Positions 1-8,738 of a DNA stretch of 64,000 nucleotides are shown piece by piece. The notes under the pieces were generated by a model. The model searched no databases. It saw only the letters and a program-made list of their open reading frames with translations, and was not told the DNA's origin. Numbering within the stretch: the first letter of the stretch is position 1; each line of letters opens with the position of its first letter. The stretch spans positions 32,373 through 96,372 of the forward strand of contig CAILKP010000087.1 in the NCBI GenBank assembly GCA_903834785.1, in the 5' to 3' direction. This DNA comes from an uncultured bacterium (GTDB lineage Bacteria; Planctomycetota; Phycisphaerae; Phycisphaerales; UBA1924). Made by a program: the position numbers and the translations under genes.

Positions 1-3000
1 TGCTGGGCAATGGCACCCGCGTGGGCACCACCAACAGCTGGACGCTGAACATCTCCACGCTGAACTACATCGCCGATGAAGTCGGCTTCCTGGCCCGCGC
101 CATCGACATCGACGGGGCCACCGGCGCGGCCGCCTCGGGCACCGGCATCATCAACAACGCCTCGCCCGCCACGCCCACGCTGACGAGCAACATCATCGTC
201 CTGCGCAACCCCGGCACCAGCATCACGCTGACCGCCGGCGGCGTCCGCGATGTTGACGGCACGATCGCCCGCGTCCGCTTCTACGAGGACCTCGATGCCG
301 ACGGCGAGATCGACGTCTCCGACACCCTGCTCGGTGAGGACACCAGCGCCGCCGGCGGCTGGACGCTGACGACCAGCGCCCTGACGACCACCGGCGTGCG
401 TCGCCTGCTGGCGGTCTCCATCGACAACGAGGGCGCCCAAAGCCTCTCCGGCACCGTCTTCGTCCGCGTCAACGCGGCACCGACCATCGGCACCGCCAAC
501 AGCAACCTCACCGTTCTGGGCGGCTCGGTCGCCCGCCGCAGCACCTTCGTCATCGAGGCCACCAGCGTCACCGATTCCGACGGCACCAGCGCACCGCTGT
601 CCAGCGGCGTGGTCTCCCGCGTCGAGTTCTGGCGCGACCTCAACGCCAACGGCATCATCGATGCCACCGATCAACTCCTGGGCAACGGCGCCCGCGTCGG
701 CACCACCACCACGTGGCGGCTGACGGCCAGCAGCACCGGCTTTGCCACCGGCAGCAACACCATCATGGCCCGCGCGTTCGATGCCTACGGCGGCATCGGC
801 GGCGCCCGCACCACCACCGTCACCGTCACCAACCTGGCCCCCACCGCCGGTACTCTGGGCAGCGGCGTGAGTGTCATCGCCACCCCGGGTGTGGACCTGC
901 TCTCGCTGACGGTCACCGGTCTGGCCGACCTGGACGGCTCCATCACCACGGTCCGCTTCTACCGCGACAGCGACGGCACGCCCGGTCTGAACCCCGACAC
1001 CGATGAACTGCTCGGCACCGATTCGTCGGCAACCGGCGGCTGGTCCATCTCGGCCGCCACCACGGGCATCACCGGCGCCAGCGCCACGTACTACGCGGTG
1101 ATCGTCGACAACGAGGGCGCAACGGCCTCGACCGTCGGCCGCACCGTGACGGTCAACACCCGCCCGACCGTGGGGGCTCTGACCCTGGATCTCTCCAGCG
1201 CCGGCCGCCCCGCGACGGTTATCGGCACGGTTGCCTCCACCGGCACCACCGACACCGACGGCACCGTCAGCCGCGTCGAGTTCTGGCGTGACCGCAACGA
1301 CAACGGGACCATCGAATCCACCGACCAACTGCTGGGCAATGGCGTCCGCCAGACCAACGGCACCTGGCGGCTCTCGTTCTCCACCACGGGCTTTGCCTTC
1401 GGTGACAACACGGTGATGGCCCGCAGCATCGACAACCGCACCGGCGCCAGCGCCGCCTCCTCGGCGACCATCAGCATCTCCAACATCGCCCCCGGTGCCG
1501 GCACGCTGACCATCGCCCCCGCGCTGCTGGTCAACCCCGGCAGCGACCGCGTCACGCTCACCATCACCGGGGCGACCGATCCGGACGGCACCATCGCACG
1601 CGTCCGCTTCTACCGCGACACCGACGGCAGCGGCGACCTGGACACCGGCATCGATGAACTCGTCGGCACCGATACCTCCGCCACCGGCGGCTGGAGCGTG
1701 CAGGCCGAGACCACCGGTGTCACCGGCACCAGCGCACGGTACTTCGCCGTCGTCAACGACAACGACGGGTTCAACTCGCCGTTGGTCCCCTCCGCCACGG
1801 TGAACGTCAACCAGCGGCCGACCCTTGGCGCCGACCCGACCTTCGTGAGCTCCACCGTCGCCCGCCGCAGCAACGCCACCGTCTCGGTCGTTTCCGCGGC
1901 CGATGCCGATGCCGGCGGCAGCGTGACCCGCGTGGAGTTCTGGCGCGACACCAACAACAACGGCACCATCGAGGCCGCCGATCGCCTGCTGGGCAACGGC
2001 ATCCGCCAGACCGACGGCTCGTACAGCCTGACGTTCTCGACCACCGGCTTTGCCGCCGGGGATGTCACGATCCTGGCTCAGGCCATCGACAACCGCGGCG
2101 GCCGCAGCCTGGCTGGCGATGCGGTCCTGACCGTTACCAATCTGGCCCCCACCTTCACCGCGCTGACGACCACGACCCCGGTCGTGGGCATCGTCGGCAC
2201 CGACAGCGTCGTGCTCACCCTGACCGGTGCGGCAGATGCCGACGGCACCATCGCCCGCGTCCGCTTCTACCGCGACACCGACGGCACGCCCGGCCTGGAC
2301 ACCGCGACCGACACGCTCGTCGGCGAGGACACCTCGGCAGCCGGCGGCTGGTCACTCACCTCGGCCTCAACCGGCCTGACGGGCACCACGGCGACCTACT
2401 TCGCCGTGGTCCGCGACAACGACGGCACCGATGGCGCCACCAGCCCTTCGGTGGTCGTCGCCATCAACCAGCGGCCCACCGTCGGGGCTGTGACCATCAT
2501 CGGTTCATCGACCGTGGCACGGCTGACGAATGTGACCGTGTCGATCGCCGGGGTGGCTGATTCCGACACCGCGGGCACCCCCGCAGGCACCATCTCCAAG
2601 GTCGAAGTCTGGCGTGACCGCGATGCCGACGGCGTGATCGACGCGACCGACCAGCTCCTGGGTAACGCCATCCGCCAGATCGACGGCACCTACCGCCTGA
2701 CGTTCTCCACCGCGGGCTTTGCCGCGGGAGCCGGCACCGCCGGTGAGAACACGCTGATGGTCCGCGCCATCGACGGCCGCAACCTGACGACCGCGACCCC
2801 GTCGTTTAACACCCTGACGGTGACCAATGTGCTGCCGACCTTGACCGGCGTCAGCGTCTCGGCCTCGCTGGTCAACGATCCGTCACTGCCTGTGACCTTC
2901 ACTGTCACGGGTGCGGCCGATCGCGACGGCACCATTCAGAGCGCGGTGTTCTACTTCGATGTCAACAACAACGGCGTGGTCGATGACGGCGTTGATGTGC

Positions 3001-3509
3001 TGATGGGCGATGACACCACACCGGGCAACGGCCTGACGCTGACGACGATCTTGTCGACCATCCCCGGCGCCACGTTCAACACCGGCGACACCCTCAACCG
3101 CGTGCTGGCCGTGGTCCGCGACAACCAGTCCGCAGTTTCGGCTCCTGTCACTACTTCATTCCGCATCAACCCCGCACCCACCGTCGGCGCAGTGACCGTC
3201 AACGATGGCAGCAACAACCTCAACCGTCTCTCCACCACCAACACCCTGACGGCTGACGGCATCACCGACAACGGCACCATCAGCCGTGTCGAGTTCTGGC
3301 TCGACCTTAACAGCGACGGCATCATCACCGCCGCTGATCGGCTGCTGGGCGTCGGCACCAGGATCGGAACCTCCAACAGCTGGCGGCTGATCTTCAACGG
3401 CTCGCTCATCCCCGGCGGGCTCAGCGGTGTCGGCAACCTGCTGACGCAGTCGGTCGACAACCTCGGCCGGGCAAGCGCCCCGAGAGTGACCAGCGTCACC
3501 ATCGTCTAA
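1..3509 (+). CDS. Giant repeat protein with alternating Ig-like/Ca-binding-type repeats (5' end outside window)
   Basis: The reading frame is open from the first bases of the window, and the first residues (LGNGTRVGT) already match the internal repeat, so the true start lies upstream. About 1,168 residues are visible. They consist of roughly 110-residue modules of two alternating kinds. One has RVRFYRDTDG...LVGTDTSATGGW, the other has RVEFWRDxNxNG...DQLLGNGxRQ. I count ten complete modules plus one partial. Each carries an Asp-rich DxDxDG-like loop (for example DLDADGEID, DRDADGVID), which suggests calcium binding. The alternation implies that a two-module unit was duplicated. The ORF ends without a dockerin, LPXTG or PEP-CTERM tail. 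Such proteins are usually exported adhesins or surface fibres; that role is inferred. No enzyme motif is visible. Confidence 0.85.
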   Translation, partial: LGNGTRVGTTNSWTLNISTLNYIADEVGFLARAIDIDGATGAAASGTGIINNASPATPTLTSNIIVLRNPGTSITLTAGGVRDVDGTIARVRFYEDLDADGEIDVSDTLLGEDTSAAGGWTLTTSALTTTGVRRLLAVSIDNEGAQSLSGTVFVRVNAAPTIGTANSNLTVLGGSVARRSTFVIEATSVTDSDGTSAPLSSGVVSRVEFWRDLNANGIIDATDQLLGNGARVGTTTTWRLTASSTGFATGSNTIMARAFDAYGGIGGARTTTVTVTNLAPTAGTLGSGVSVIATPGVDLLSLTVTGLADLDGSITTVRFYRDSDGTPGLNPDTDELLGTDSSATGGWSISAATTGITGASATYYAVIVDNEGATASTVGRTVTVNTRPTVGALTLDLSSAGRPATVIGTVASTGTTDTDGTVSRVEFWRDRNDNGTIESTDQLLGNGVRQTNGTWRLSFSTTGFAFGDNTVMARSIDNRTGASAASSATISISNIAPGAGTLTIAPALLVNPGSDRVTLTITGATDPDGTIARVRFYRDTDGSGDLDTGIDELVGTDTSATGGWSVQAETTGVTGTSARYFAVVNDNDGFNSPLVPSATVNVNQRPTLGADPTFVSSTVARRSNATVSVVSAADADAGGSVTRVEFWRDTNNNGTIEAADRLLGNGIRQTDGSYSLTFSTTGFAAGDVTILAQAIDNRGGRSLAGDAVLTVTNLAPTFTALTTTTPVVGIVGTDSVVLTLTGAADADGTIARVRFYRDTDGTPGLDTATDTLVGEDTSAAGGWSLTSASTGLTGTTATYFAVVRDNDGTDGATSPSVVVAINQRPTVGAVTIIGSSTVARLTNVTVSIAGVADSDTAGTPAGTISKVEVWRDRDADGVIDATDQLLGNAIRQIDGTYRLTFSTAGFAAGAGTAGENTLMVRAIDGRNLTTATPSFNTLTVTNVLPTLTGVSVSASLVNDPSLPVTFTVTGAADRDGTIQSAVFYFDVNNNGVVDDGVDVLMGDDTTPGNGLTLTTILSTIPGATFNTGDTLNRVLAVVRDNQSAVSAPVTTSFRINPAPTVGAVTVNDGSNNLNRLSTTNTLTADGITDNGTISRVEFWLDLNSDGIITAADRLLGVGTRIGTSNSWRLIFNGSLIPGGLSGVGNLLTQSVDNLGRASAPRVTSVTIV

Positions 3510-3542
3510 GACCGCAGCATACAGCTCAGCCTTGCACCCTCA

Positions 3543-3578
3543 GGCGTGCGTGCGAACTCTTCGCACGCACGCCCTTTT
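3543..3578 (+). terminator. Rho-independent terminator after the giant repeat protein
   Basis: There is a perfect 14-bp stem (GGCGTGCGTGCGAA, 3543-3556, pairing with 3560-3573) with a 3-nt CTC loop, followed by CTTTTC. It lies 34 bp after the stop codon of the upstream gene. The T tract is on the plus strand only, so it serves the plus-strand gene. Confidence 0.85.
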
Positions 3579-3665
3579 CATGCGCCCGGGCGCAGCATCA
3601 GGCGCCGCCGCCTGAAGGCGACGTGCGATGAACTCGCAGTGTGATGGTCACGGACTCGCGAGCGC

Positions 3666-4367
3666 TCAGCCCGCCGCGGGCCGCGTGAACATGCGACCCC
3701 ACGGCAGCAGCCCCAGCAGGATGAGCACGCCGCCGGTCAGCAGCACAATCGGCCGCGTCTTCTCATCGGTCGACCACCGCTCGATGCTCGAGAGTGTGGC
3801 CGGGTCAATCTTCACCGGCTCGGGCAGCTTCAGCGGCGCGGGCTCCAGCTGCGGGAAGGTCGACGCCATCGAGCCGCCATCGGGCCTGGCGGGCAGGATC
3901 ACCTCCAACCCTTCCCGGGCCATGTTCTTCTGTCGTGCCGCCAGCGCCTCGACCACCGCCGGCTCGCCTCGGTCCAGCGCGCTGATGTACTCGGCGTAGT
4001 TGGCCAGCCGCTCGGAGCGGTGCCGCGCGATGGCATCGACGCGCGACTTGAAGAACTTCGCCTGCTCCAGTTCACGCTGGGCCGGCAGAATCACAGTCAC
4101 CGAGATCAGCACCACACCGGCGATGAGCATGAGCCAGCCGGGATCGAACAGCCCCAGCAGGACCGGTCCCGTCGCCTCCACAAAGCCCTCGACGGGTGCT
4201 TCCTGCTCCGGCGCAGCACCGCCGCCCGAGGCGGTTACACCCGCAACGCCGCTCTCGCTTGCGGCCTGAGGCAGGTTGTCGGCTTTGGCTGGATCCACTG
4301 CGGCAACGATAACCCCCGCTCGGGCACCTTGCAACCGGGCAGCACGAGAACCCGCCAGCTCCGGCAT
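3666..4367 (-). CDS. Hypothetical membrane protein with two transmembrane segments
   Basis: The 233-residue protein has a low-complexity Ala/Gly/Pro N-terminus, a first hydrophobic segment at about residues 68-96, and a charged, helix-prone stretch (QRELEQAKFFKSRVDAIARHRSERL...) that could form a coiled coil. A Pro-rich linker and a second membrane segment at about 206-224 follow. It lies 33 bp downstream of dnaX on the same strand and is probably co-transcribed with it. The coiled coil next to the first membrane segment recalls small divisome or septum proteins of the FtsB/FtsL kind, but I see no diagnostic motif and do not assign a function. The ATG at 4367 is the first in frame. Confidence 0.7.
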   Translation of the reverse strand: MPELAGSRAARLQGARAGVIVAAVDPAKADNLPQAASESGVAGVTASGGGAAPEQEAPVEGFVEATGPVLLGLFDPGWLMLIAGVVLISVTVILPAQRELEQAKFFKSRVDAIARHRSERLANYAEYISALDRGEPAVVEALAARQKNMAREGLEVILPARPDGGSMASTFPQLEPAPLKLPEPVKIDPATLSSIERWSTDEKTRPIVLLTGGVLILLGLLPWGRMFTRPAAG

Positions 4368-4400
4368 CCACGGTGCCCGGGAATGCCGCGAGGGCCGCGC

Positions 4401-5135
4401 TTACGGGTCCCGCCGGGGCCGGACACCCACAATCCGGGCACTGAGCAACTCCTGGGCCTTGCGAACCAGCGGATCAGCCAGCACCGCCGGGTCGATTACC
4501 ACCGGCGCAGGCCGTGTGGCCTCGGTCGGCATCATTGCCTTGAGGGTGCTGTCGGCCCGCACCGTCACCGTCAGCCGCCGCCCCATGATCTTGGAGGCAA
4601 TCTCGCCCAGCGGGCCGACGACCACCTTCTCGACCATGGCGACCGATTCGGCCGGGCTGGTGGTTGCCAGCGTCTCGGCATCCAGCCCCTGGCACCGCAT
4701 CTGGGTCAGCAGAGCCCGCAGCGAGCCCGGGCAGTGCTGGTTAAGTAGTTGCCACAGTGCCGCGGCATCGTCGCGGTCCAGCCGGGGCAACCCCGCCGCC
4801 GGATCCGGACGGGTCGGTGCCTGTGCCGCAGCCTGCTGGCCATCGTCGGACAGTGGCACCAGCGCGGCCCGCTGGTTCTTGGCGATGAAGTCGGCAAAGC
4901 TGGTCGCCCCCGCACCGCGGGCGGCACCGGCTGGAGGTTGGGCACCCGCGCCGGCGGCAGGTGCTGACGACGCGGGAACGGAGGGTGGGCTCGGCGCGAC
5001 CGACGCCACCGGCACCGGCGCGCGCGGCACCGCTCGGTCCGCCTCAGTCATCGCACCCGCCCGGTCTGCAGCGACCGGGCCGGGCGGCCCCTGTTGGGGT
5101 CCGTCTGGCTCGGTCGGCTCACCGGGCGTTATGCT
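4401..5135 (-). CDS. dnaX: dnaX tau-specific C-terminal part, read in the -1 frame
   Basis: This frame stays open from the slippery A7 run at the end of the gamma ORF down to TAA at 4401. It adds 244 residues: 28 linker codons rich in Pro, Gly and Glu, then a Pro/Ala-rich region and a folded C-terminal domain. The end (DPLVRKAQELLSARIVGVRP) and the preceding ALWQLL...GRRLTVTV stretch resemble the C-terminal domain of DNA polymerase III tau, which contacts the polymerase alpha subunit and helicase. Joined by a -1 frameshift, the product would be about 631 residues, a normal tau length. The part could instead start at its own ATG (5051, 216 aa), but the absence of stops between the frameshift site and 5051 argues for fusion. 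Confidence 0.75.
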   Translation of the reverse strand, partial: SITPGEPTEPDGPQQGPPGPVAADRAGAMTEADRAVPRAPVPVASVAPSPPSVPASSAPAAGAGAQPPAGAARGAGATSFADFIAKNQRAALVPLSDDGQQAAAQAPTRPDPAAGLPRLDRDDAAALWQLLNQHCPGSLRALLTQMRCQGLDAETLATTSPAESVAMVEKVVVGPLGEIASKIMGRRLTVTVRADSTLKAMMPTEATRPAPVVIDPAVLADPLVRKAQELLSARIVGVRPRRDP

Positions 5136-6295
5136 TTTTTTGCCGGAATCGCCCTCGTCGCGACCGCCGGGGCCGCGGCAGCACCCGCACCTGCCGCCCC
5201 GGTCATGACCGCCGTCACATCGGCCAGCTTCTCGGCCATGGACAGTCGCACAATCAGGGCATCAACCAGTGCGCGCGGGAACGAGCTGTTCTTGGCCGAC
5301 TTGCCGACCGCCTCGCACAGGGCGATGTTGTGCACCAGCCCGGCGGGGTCAAACCGCTTGCTCTGGGCGATGGCCAGGGCCCGCTGCTCCTCGCTGAGGT
5401 CCACCAGATCCGTCTTGTCGCCGCAGGTCAGCAGGACCATCAGGTCACGGAACCGCTCGGCCAGGGCCGAGAGCATCGCATCGGCCGATGAAGCCCGCCC
5501 GAGCAGGTCTGCCGACAGCGTCAGCGACTTGCCGGCGTCGCCATCGGCGATGGCATCGACCAGCTTGAGGATCATCTCGCGCTCGGGCAGGCCCAGCAGG
5601 TCCTGGAGGATCTCGACGGTCAGCGGGTCCTTGCCGGTCGCCAGCAGCCGGTCCAGCAGCGACAGCGAGTCGCGCATGGAGCCGTTGGCCAGCCGCGCCA
5701 CCGACATGATCAAATCGCCCGAGGCCTTGCGCTTCTCGCCTTTGAGCACCGCATCAAGGTGCTTGGCGATGGCCGCCACCGGGATGTTGCGGAAGTCAAA
5801 CCGCTGGCAGCGGCTCTGGATCGTCGCCGGCACCTTGTGCGTCTCGGTCGTGCAGAGGATGAACACAACGTGCTCGGGCGGCTCCTCCATGGTCTTCAGC
5901 AGCGAGTTGAACGCCGCCGTCGAGAGCATGTGCACCTCGTCGATGATGTAGATCTTCTTGCGGCCGCGCATCGGCCGGTAGGCGGCGTTGGCGATCAGTT
6001 CGCGGGCGTTGTCCACCGAGTTGTTGCTCGCCGCGTCGATCTCAACCGTGTCGGTATCGCGCCCCTCCATGATGGCCTTGGCGATCTCCGCGTTGCCGTC
6101 GGGGTTGTTCAGCGCGTTGGCGAAGATGCGGGCCGTGCTGGTCTTGCCAACACCTCGCGTTCCCGTGAACAGATAGGCGTGGGCCACCCGGTTCTGGTCG
6201 ATCGCCGCCTGCAGCGTCTGGCTGATGGCGTTCTGCCCGACGAGTTCATCGAAGGACTGCGAGCGGTAGCGGCGGGCAAGTACGGTGTACGACAT
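5129..6295 (-). CDS. dnaX: DNA polymerase III clamp loader subunit gamma (zero-frame product of dnaX)
   Basis: This is the AAA+ ATPase core of the clamp loader, which opens and loads the beta clamp. The N-terminus MSYTVLARRYRSQSFDELVG is the family signature. Walker A is GTRGVGKTS (about 45-53), Walker B is YIIDEVHML (about 116-124), and the sensor region is TTETHKVPATIQSRCQRF. The zero frame stops right after an Ala-Lys-Lys-Ala end, giving 388 residues. Unusually, the four-cysteine zinc module normally found between Walker A and the EIDAASN motif is missing: the segment FANALNNPDGNAEIAKAI is short and has no Cys. I chose ATG 6295; a GTG directly before it (6298) is the alternative. No clear Shine-Dalgarno is seen. 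Confidence 0.95.
   Translation of the reverse strand: MSYTVLARRYRSQSFDELVGQNAISQTLQAAIDQNRVAHAYLFTGTRGVGKTSTARIFANALNNPDGNAEIAKAIMEGRDTDTVEIDAASNNSVDNARELIANAAYRPMRGRKKIYIIDEVHMLSTAAFNSLLKTMEEPPEHVVFILCTTETHKVPATIQSRCQRFDFRNIPVAAIAKHLDAVLKGEKRKASGDLIMSVARLANGSMRDSLSLLDRLLATGKDPLTVEILQDLLGLPEREMILKLVDAIADGDAGKSLTLSADLLGRASSADAMLSALAERFRDLMVLLTCGDKTDLVDLSEEQRALAIAQSKRFDPAGLVHNIALCEAVGKSAKNSSFPRALVDALIVRLSMAEKLADVTAVMTGAAGAGAAAAPAVATRAIPAKKA
5135..5156 (-). promoter_or_regulatory. dnaX: Probable programmed -1 ribosomal frameshift site of dnaX
   Basis: On the coding strand the zero frame reads GCA AAA AAA GCA TAA, so the run A AAA AAA fits the X XXY YYZ slippery heptamer. A slip of -1 continues as AGC ATA ACG and joins the open frame that encodes the tau end. 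A GAGGG purine patch (5152-5156) lies 10 nt upstream of the A run, like the internal Shine-Dalgarno stimulator of E. coli dnaX. A bulged hairpin (GGACCCC-AACA-GGGGCC, near 5085-5102) lies further downstream and could stimulate slippage. Polymerase slippage on A7 is a possible alternative mechanism. Confidence 0.75.
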
Positions 6296-6765
6296 CACCG
6301 GCAGGATACGGACAGCCAGCCCGCCGGGACGAGCACCCCGCCACCCATGTGCCGGTCCGCCAGAGCCGACCCCGGGCCACCCCCCGGGTCACCCTCGACG
6401 CACGTATCCGGCACGCACCCAAAGCCGCCAGAGGCCCTGGTGATCCCGGGTTTCATCCCGCCGCATGCGGCGTGGGGCCATCCGGTCGGATAATTCACCC
6501 CTCCCACCCGGACCATCCCTCGGGGTTGTTTCCCAGCCCGCACATCCGGTGCCGGTTCGCCCGAGCCGCGGGATTACCGAGAGTCACAGCTTTAACTCCT
6601 GCCGGATGTATCCGAAACTAAGGGTGTAGGCCGCGCTTCACCGTCGGCCGGGCACGCAGACGCGACCCCTCCCCCCTCCCCCTCCATCTTCACTTGCCCC
6701 TTGGCATCACCCAGTTGTCGCACTGTGGCGGCGTCCCCACCGTCGCCCCACACGGGAGTTTCTGC
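6296..6765. other. Divergent intergenic region between dnaX and the repeat protein gene
   Basis: This 470-bp stretch should hold the promoters of dnaX (leftward) and of the secreted protein (rightward). Visible features are a perfect 14-bp palindrome CGCCGCATGCGGCG (6459-6472), a GACCCCGGG/CCCGGGTC imperfect inverted repeat near 6370-6392, and a pyrimidine tract around 6665-6695. Short ORFs on both strands here have low-complexity Pro/Arg/Gly translations and are not supported. Confidence 0.5.
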
Positions 6766-8511
6766 ATGTCACGCTTCTTCGGTCACCCCATCGTCGCCTC
6801 GTCCGCCGCCCTGGTCGTACTTGCCGGGACCACCGCCGCCACGGCCCAGCTGAATCAGCAGCTGACCGCCAGCTCGGGCAGCCAGGCCGCTGGTGCCCCC
6901 TCGGGCGTGCGGATCAGCCAGCTCAATGCCCCCGCCATCACCGCCAACGGCCAGATGGTCTATCTGGCAGGTCTGACGGGCGTGGGCGTGAACTCCAGCA
7001 ACGGCAACGCCATCTTCGCGACCAACCTGAACACCAACACCACCCGCATGCTGGCCCGCCAGGGCTCGCGCCCGGCCGGCATGGCCGCGGGCATCACCCT
7101 CTCGGCGCTGGGCACCCCGGCCATCAACGCGGCCGGCACCGCCCTGTACACCGCCACCATCGCCGGTACCGGCGTGACCTCGCTGAACAACAAGATTCTG
7201 ATGGTCAGCGACGCCACCTCGACCCGCGTGCTGGCTCGCAGCGGCCAGGATGCCCCGGGCATGAACACCGGCATCAAGATCAGCGACATCCAGCTGCCCA
7301 TGATCGCCCCCTCCGGCCACATCGCCTATCAGGTCACATTCTCCGGTTCGGGCATGTGGAACGGCACCAACCGCGGCGTGTACATCGTCAACCCCGGTGC
7401 CGGCTCGGCACCCTCGCTGGCCTTCCGCCAGAGCGGCCAGGTTTCCGGCATGCCCTCGGGCGTGACCTGGGCTTCCTTCTCCGCCCCCACCATGACACCC
7501 TCCGGCCAGCTGCTCATGCTCGGCTTCATGCAGGGCGGCAGCGTGTCAGCAGCCAACGATGCCGTCATCTGGAACAGCGGCGGCCAGGTCCTCGCCCGCA
7601 AGGGTGACGGCGTCCCGGGCACCAGCCTGACGTTCAGCAGCTTCAGCTCCCCCACTGTCTCGGGTTCCAACGTCGGCTTCATGGCCATGCTCAGCGATCC
7701 CGAATCTGCCCAGAACAAGGGTGGTGTCTTCCTGGCCTCCGGCGGCAGCATCCAGACCCTGGCCCGCTCCGGCCAGGCCAACAGCTCGCTTGACACCAAT
7801 ACCAACTGGCTGTTCTTCGGCCAGCCCGCCATGGCCGCCGGCGGCAAGGTCGCCTTCCTGGCCACCCTGACGGGCAGTGCCGTCGCCCCCGGTGCTTCGG
7901 ATGTCTGCCTGTGGGGCGGCAGTTCCGCGGGTGTCAGCCAGATCGCCCGCACCGGCGGCGCGGTCCCCAGCTGCCCGGGTGTGCAGTTTGACACCATCGA
8001 CCAGCCCTCCATCGCCGCCTCGGGCCACGTGGTCTTTACCGCCCGCCTTCGTGGCAGCGGCGTGACCGCGACCAACGACAGCGGCCTGTTTGCCTATCAC
8101 GCCGGCACCGGTCTGATTCTTGTCAGCCGCACCGGCCGCGCCATGATGGCCGGTACTGCCAGCCGCACGCCTGTGGAGTTGCAGACGGTCATCGGCGGCG
8201 ACGGCCGGGCCACGTGCATGACCGAGACCGGCAGCCTGGTGTATCTGCTTCGCACCTCGACTGGCGCGATGGCGGTTCGCACGATGCTGCCCCGCAGCCT
8301 CGCGGACATCGCCGATGCGTCGGGCCGCGGGGCCGACGGTGTGGTGGACCAGCGCGACCTGGCGGCGTTCATGACCGCCTTCGCTGCGGGCAGCCAGCTG
8401 GCTGACGTGACCGGCGCGAGCAACCCGACCCGCGACGCCCAGGTGACGCAGGCGGATATGCAGACGTTCATGAATTCGTACAACACAACGACGGTGAGCT
8501 CGGGCCGGTAA
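6766..8511 (+). CDS. Secreted repeat protein with LARxGxxAPG-type repeats
   Basis: The 581-residue protein starts at ATG 6766, preceded by GGGAG (6749-6753), and has a signal peptide (MSRFFGHPIVASSAALVVLAG...ATAQ). The body consists of six to seven repeats of about 70 residues with the pattern AIxAxGxxVxxAxLxGxGVxxxNxxxI...LARxGxxAPGM, which suggests a beta-propeller-like fold. The C-terminus holds a degenerate dockerin-like pair (ADIADASGRGADGVVDQRDL and ADVTGASNPTRDAQVTQADM) and lacks the terminal Gly-Cys of the group. It is homologous in repeat pattern to the next gene (9113-10849), so the pair probably arose by duplication. The function is unknown; export to the envelope or outside is inferred. 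Confidence 0.85.
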   Translation: MSRFFGHPIVASSAALVVLAGTTAATAQLNQQLTASSGSQAAGAPSGVRISQLNAPAITANGQMVYLAGLTGVGVNSSNGNAIFATNLNTNTTRMLARQGSRPAGMAAGITLSALGTPAINAAGTALYTATIAGTGVTSLNNKILMVSDATSTRVLARSGQDAPGMNTGIKISDIQLPMIAPSGHIAYQVTFSGSGMWNGTNRGVYIVNPGAGSAPSLAFRQSGQVSGMPSGVTWASFSAPTMTPSGQLLMLGFMQGGSVSAANDAVIWNSGGQVLARKGDGVPGTSLTFSSFSSPTVSGSNVGFMAMLSDPESAQNKGGVFLASGGSIQTLARSGQANSSLDTNTNWLFFGQPAMAAGGKVAFLATLTGSAVAPGASDVCLWGGSSAGVSQIARTGGAVPSCPGVQFDTIDQPSIAASGHVVFTARLRGSGVTATNDSGLFAYHAGTGLILVSRTGRAMMAGTASRTPVELQTVIGGDGRATCMTETGSLVYLLRTSTGAMAVRTMLPRSLADIADASGRGADGVVDQRDLAAFMTAFAAGSQLADVTGASNPTRDAQVTQADMQTFMNSYNTTTVSSGR

Positions 8512-8638
8512 GGCCCGCTCGGGAAGACCTTCCGAGCCTGTGCGGAGGCCGGTGGGGATCTGCGGAGTGCTTCAGTACTTCCCCTGAAACTAATGTCTGG
8601 ACAGTCCCCGAGTGTTCCACAATCCATGTTTAAGTCTG

Positions 8639-8672
8639 AAAACCGGGCCTTTGGCCCGGTTTTCTTCTTTTG
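8639..8672 (+). terminator. Rho-independent terminator
   Basis: There is a perfect 11-bp stem AAAACCGGGCC (8639-8649) pairing with GGCCCGGTTTT (8653-8663), a TTT loop, and then a T-rich CTTCTTTT tail. It lies 128 bp after the stop codon at 8511. Confidence 0.85.
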
Positions 8673-8710
8673 GGAACGATAAAAAGTCCGCCTTCCGACG
8701 TCCGGATTGG

Positions 8711-8738
8711 TTGCAAAGTGCGGGAAATAGTCTATCTT
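8711..8738 (+). promoter_or_regulatory. Candidate sigma-70-like promoter
   Basis: TTGCAA (8711-8716) and TATCTT (8733-8738) are separated by 16 bp. Each matches the sigma-70 consensus at four of six positions, in an AT-richer patch directly after a terminator. It points at the gene starting at 9113. Planctomycete promoter consensus is poorly known, so this is tentative. Confidence 0.3.

Noticed and set aside
4401..5051. Independent gene starting at ATG 5051
   Set aside because: The frame is open upstream into the slippery run and its end matches the tau C-terminus, so a -1 frameshift product is the better reading. It is kept as an alternative in the feature entry.
6349..6621. Small plus-strand ORF between dnaX and the repeat protein
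   Set aside because: It is Pro/Arg/His-rich, with no ribosome-binding site or domain.
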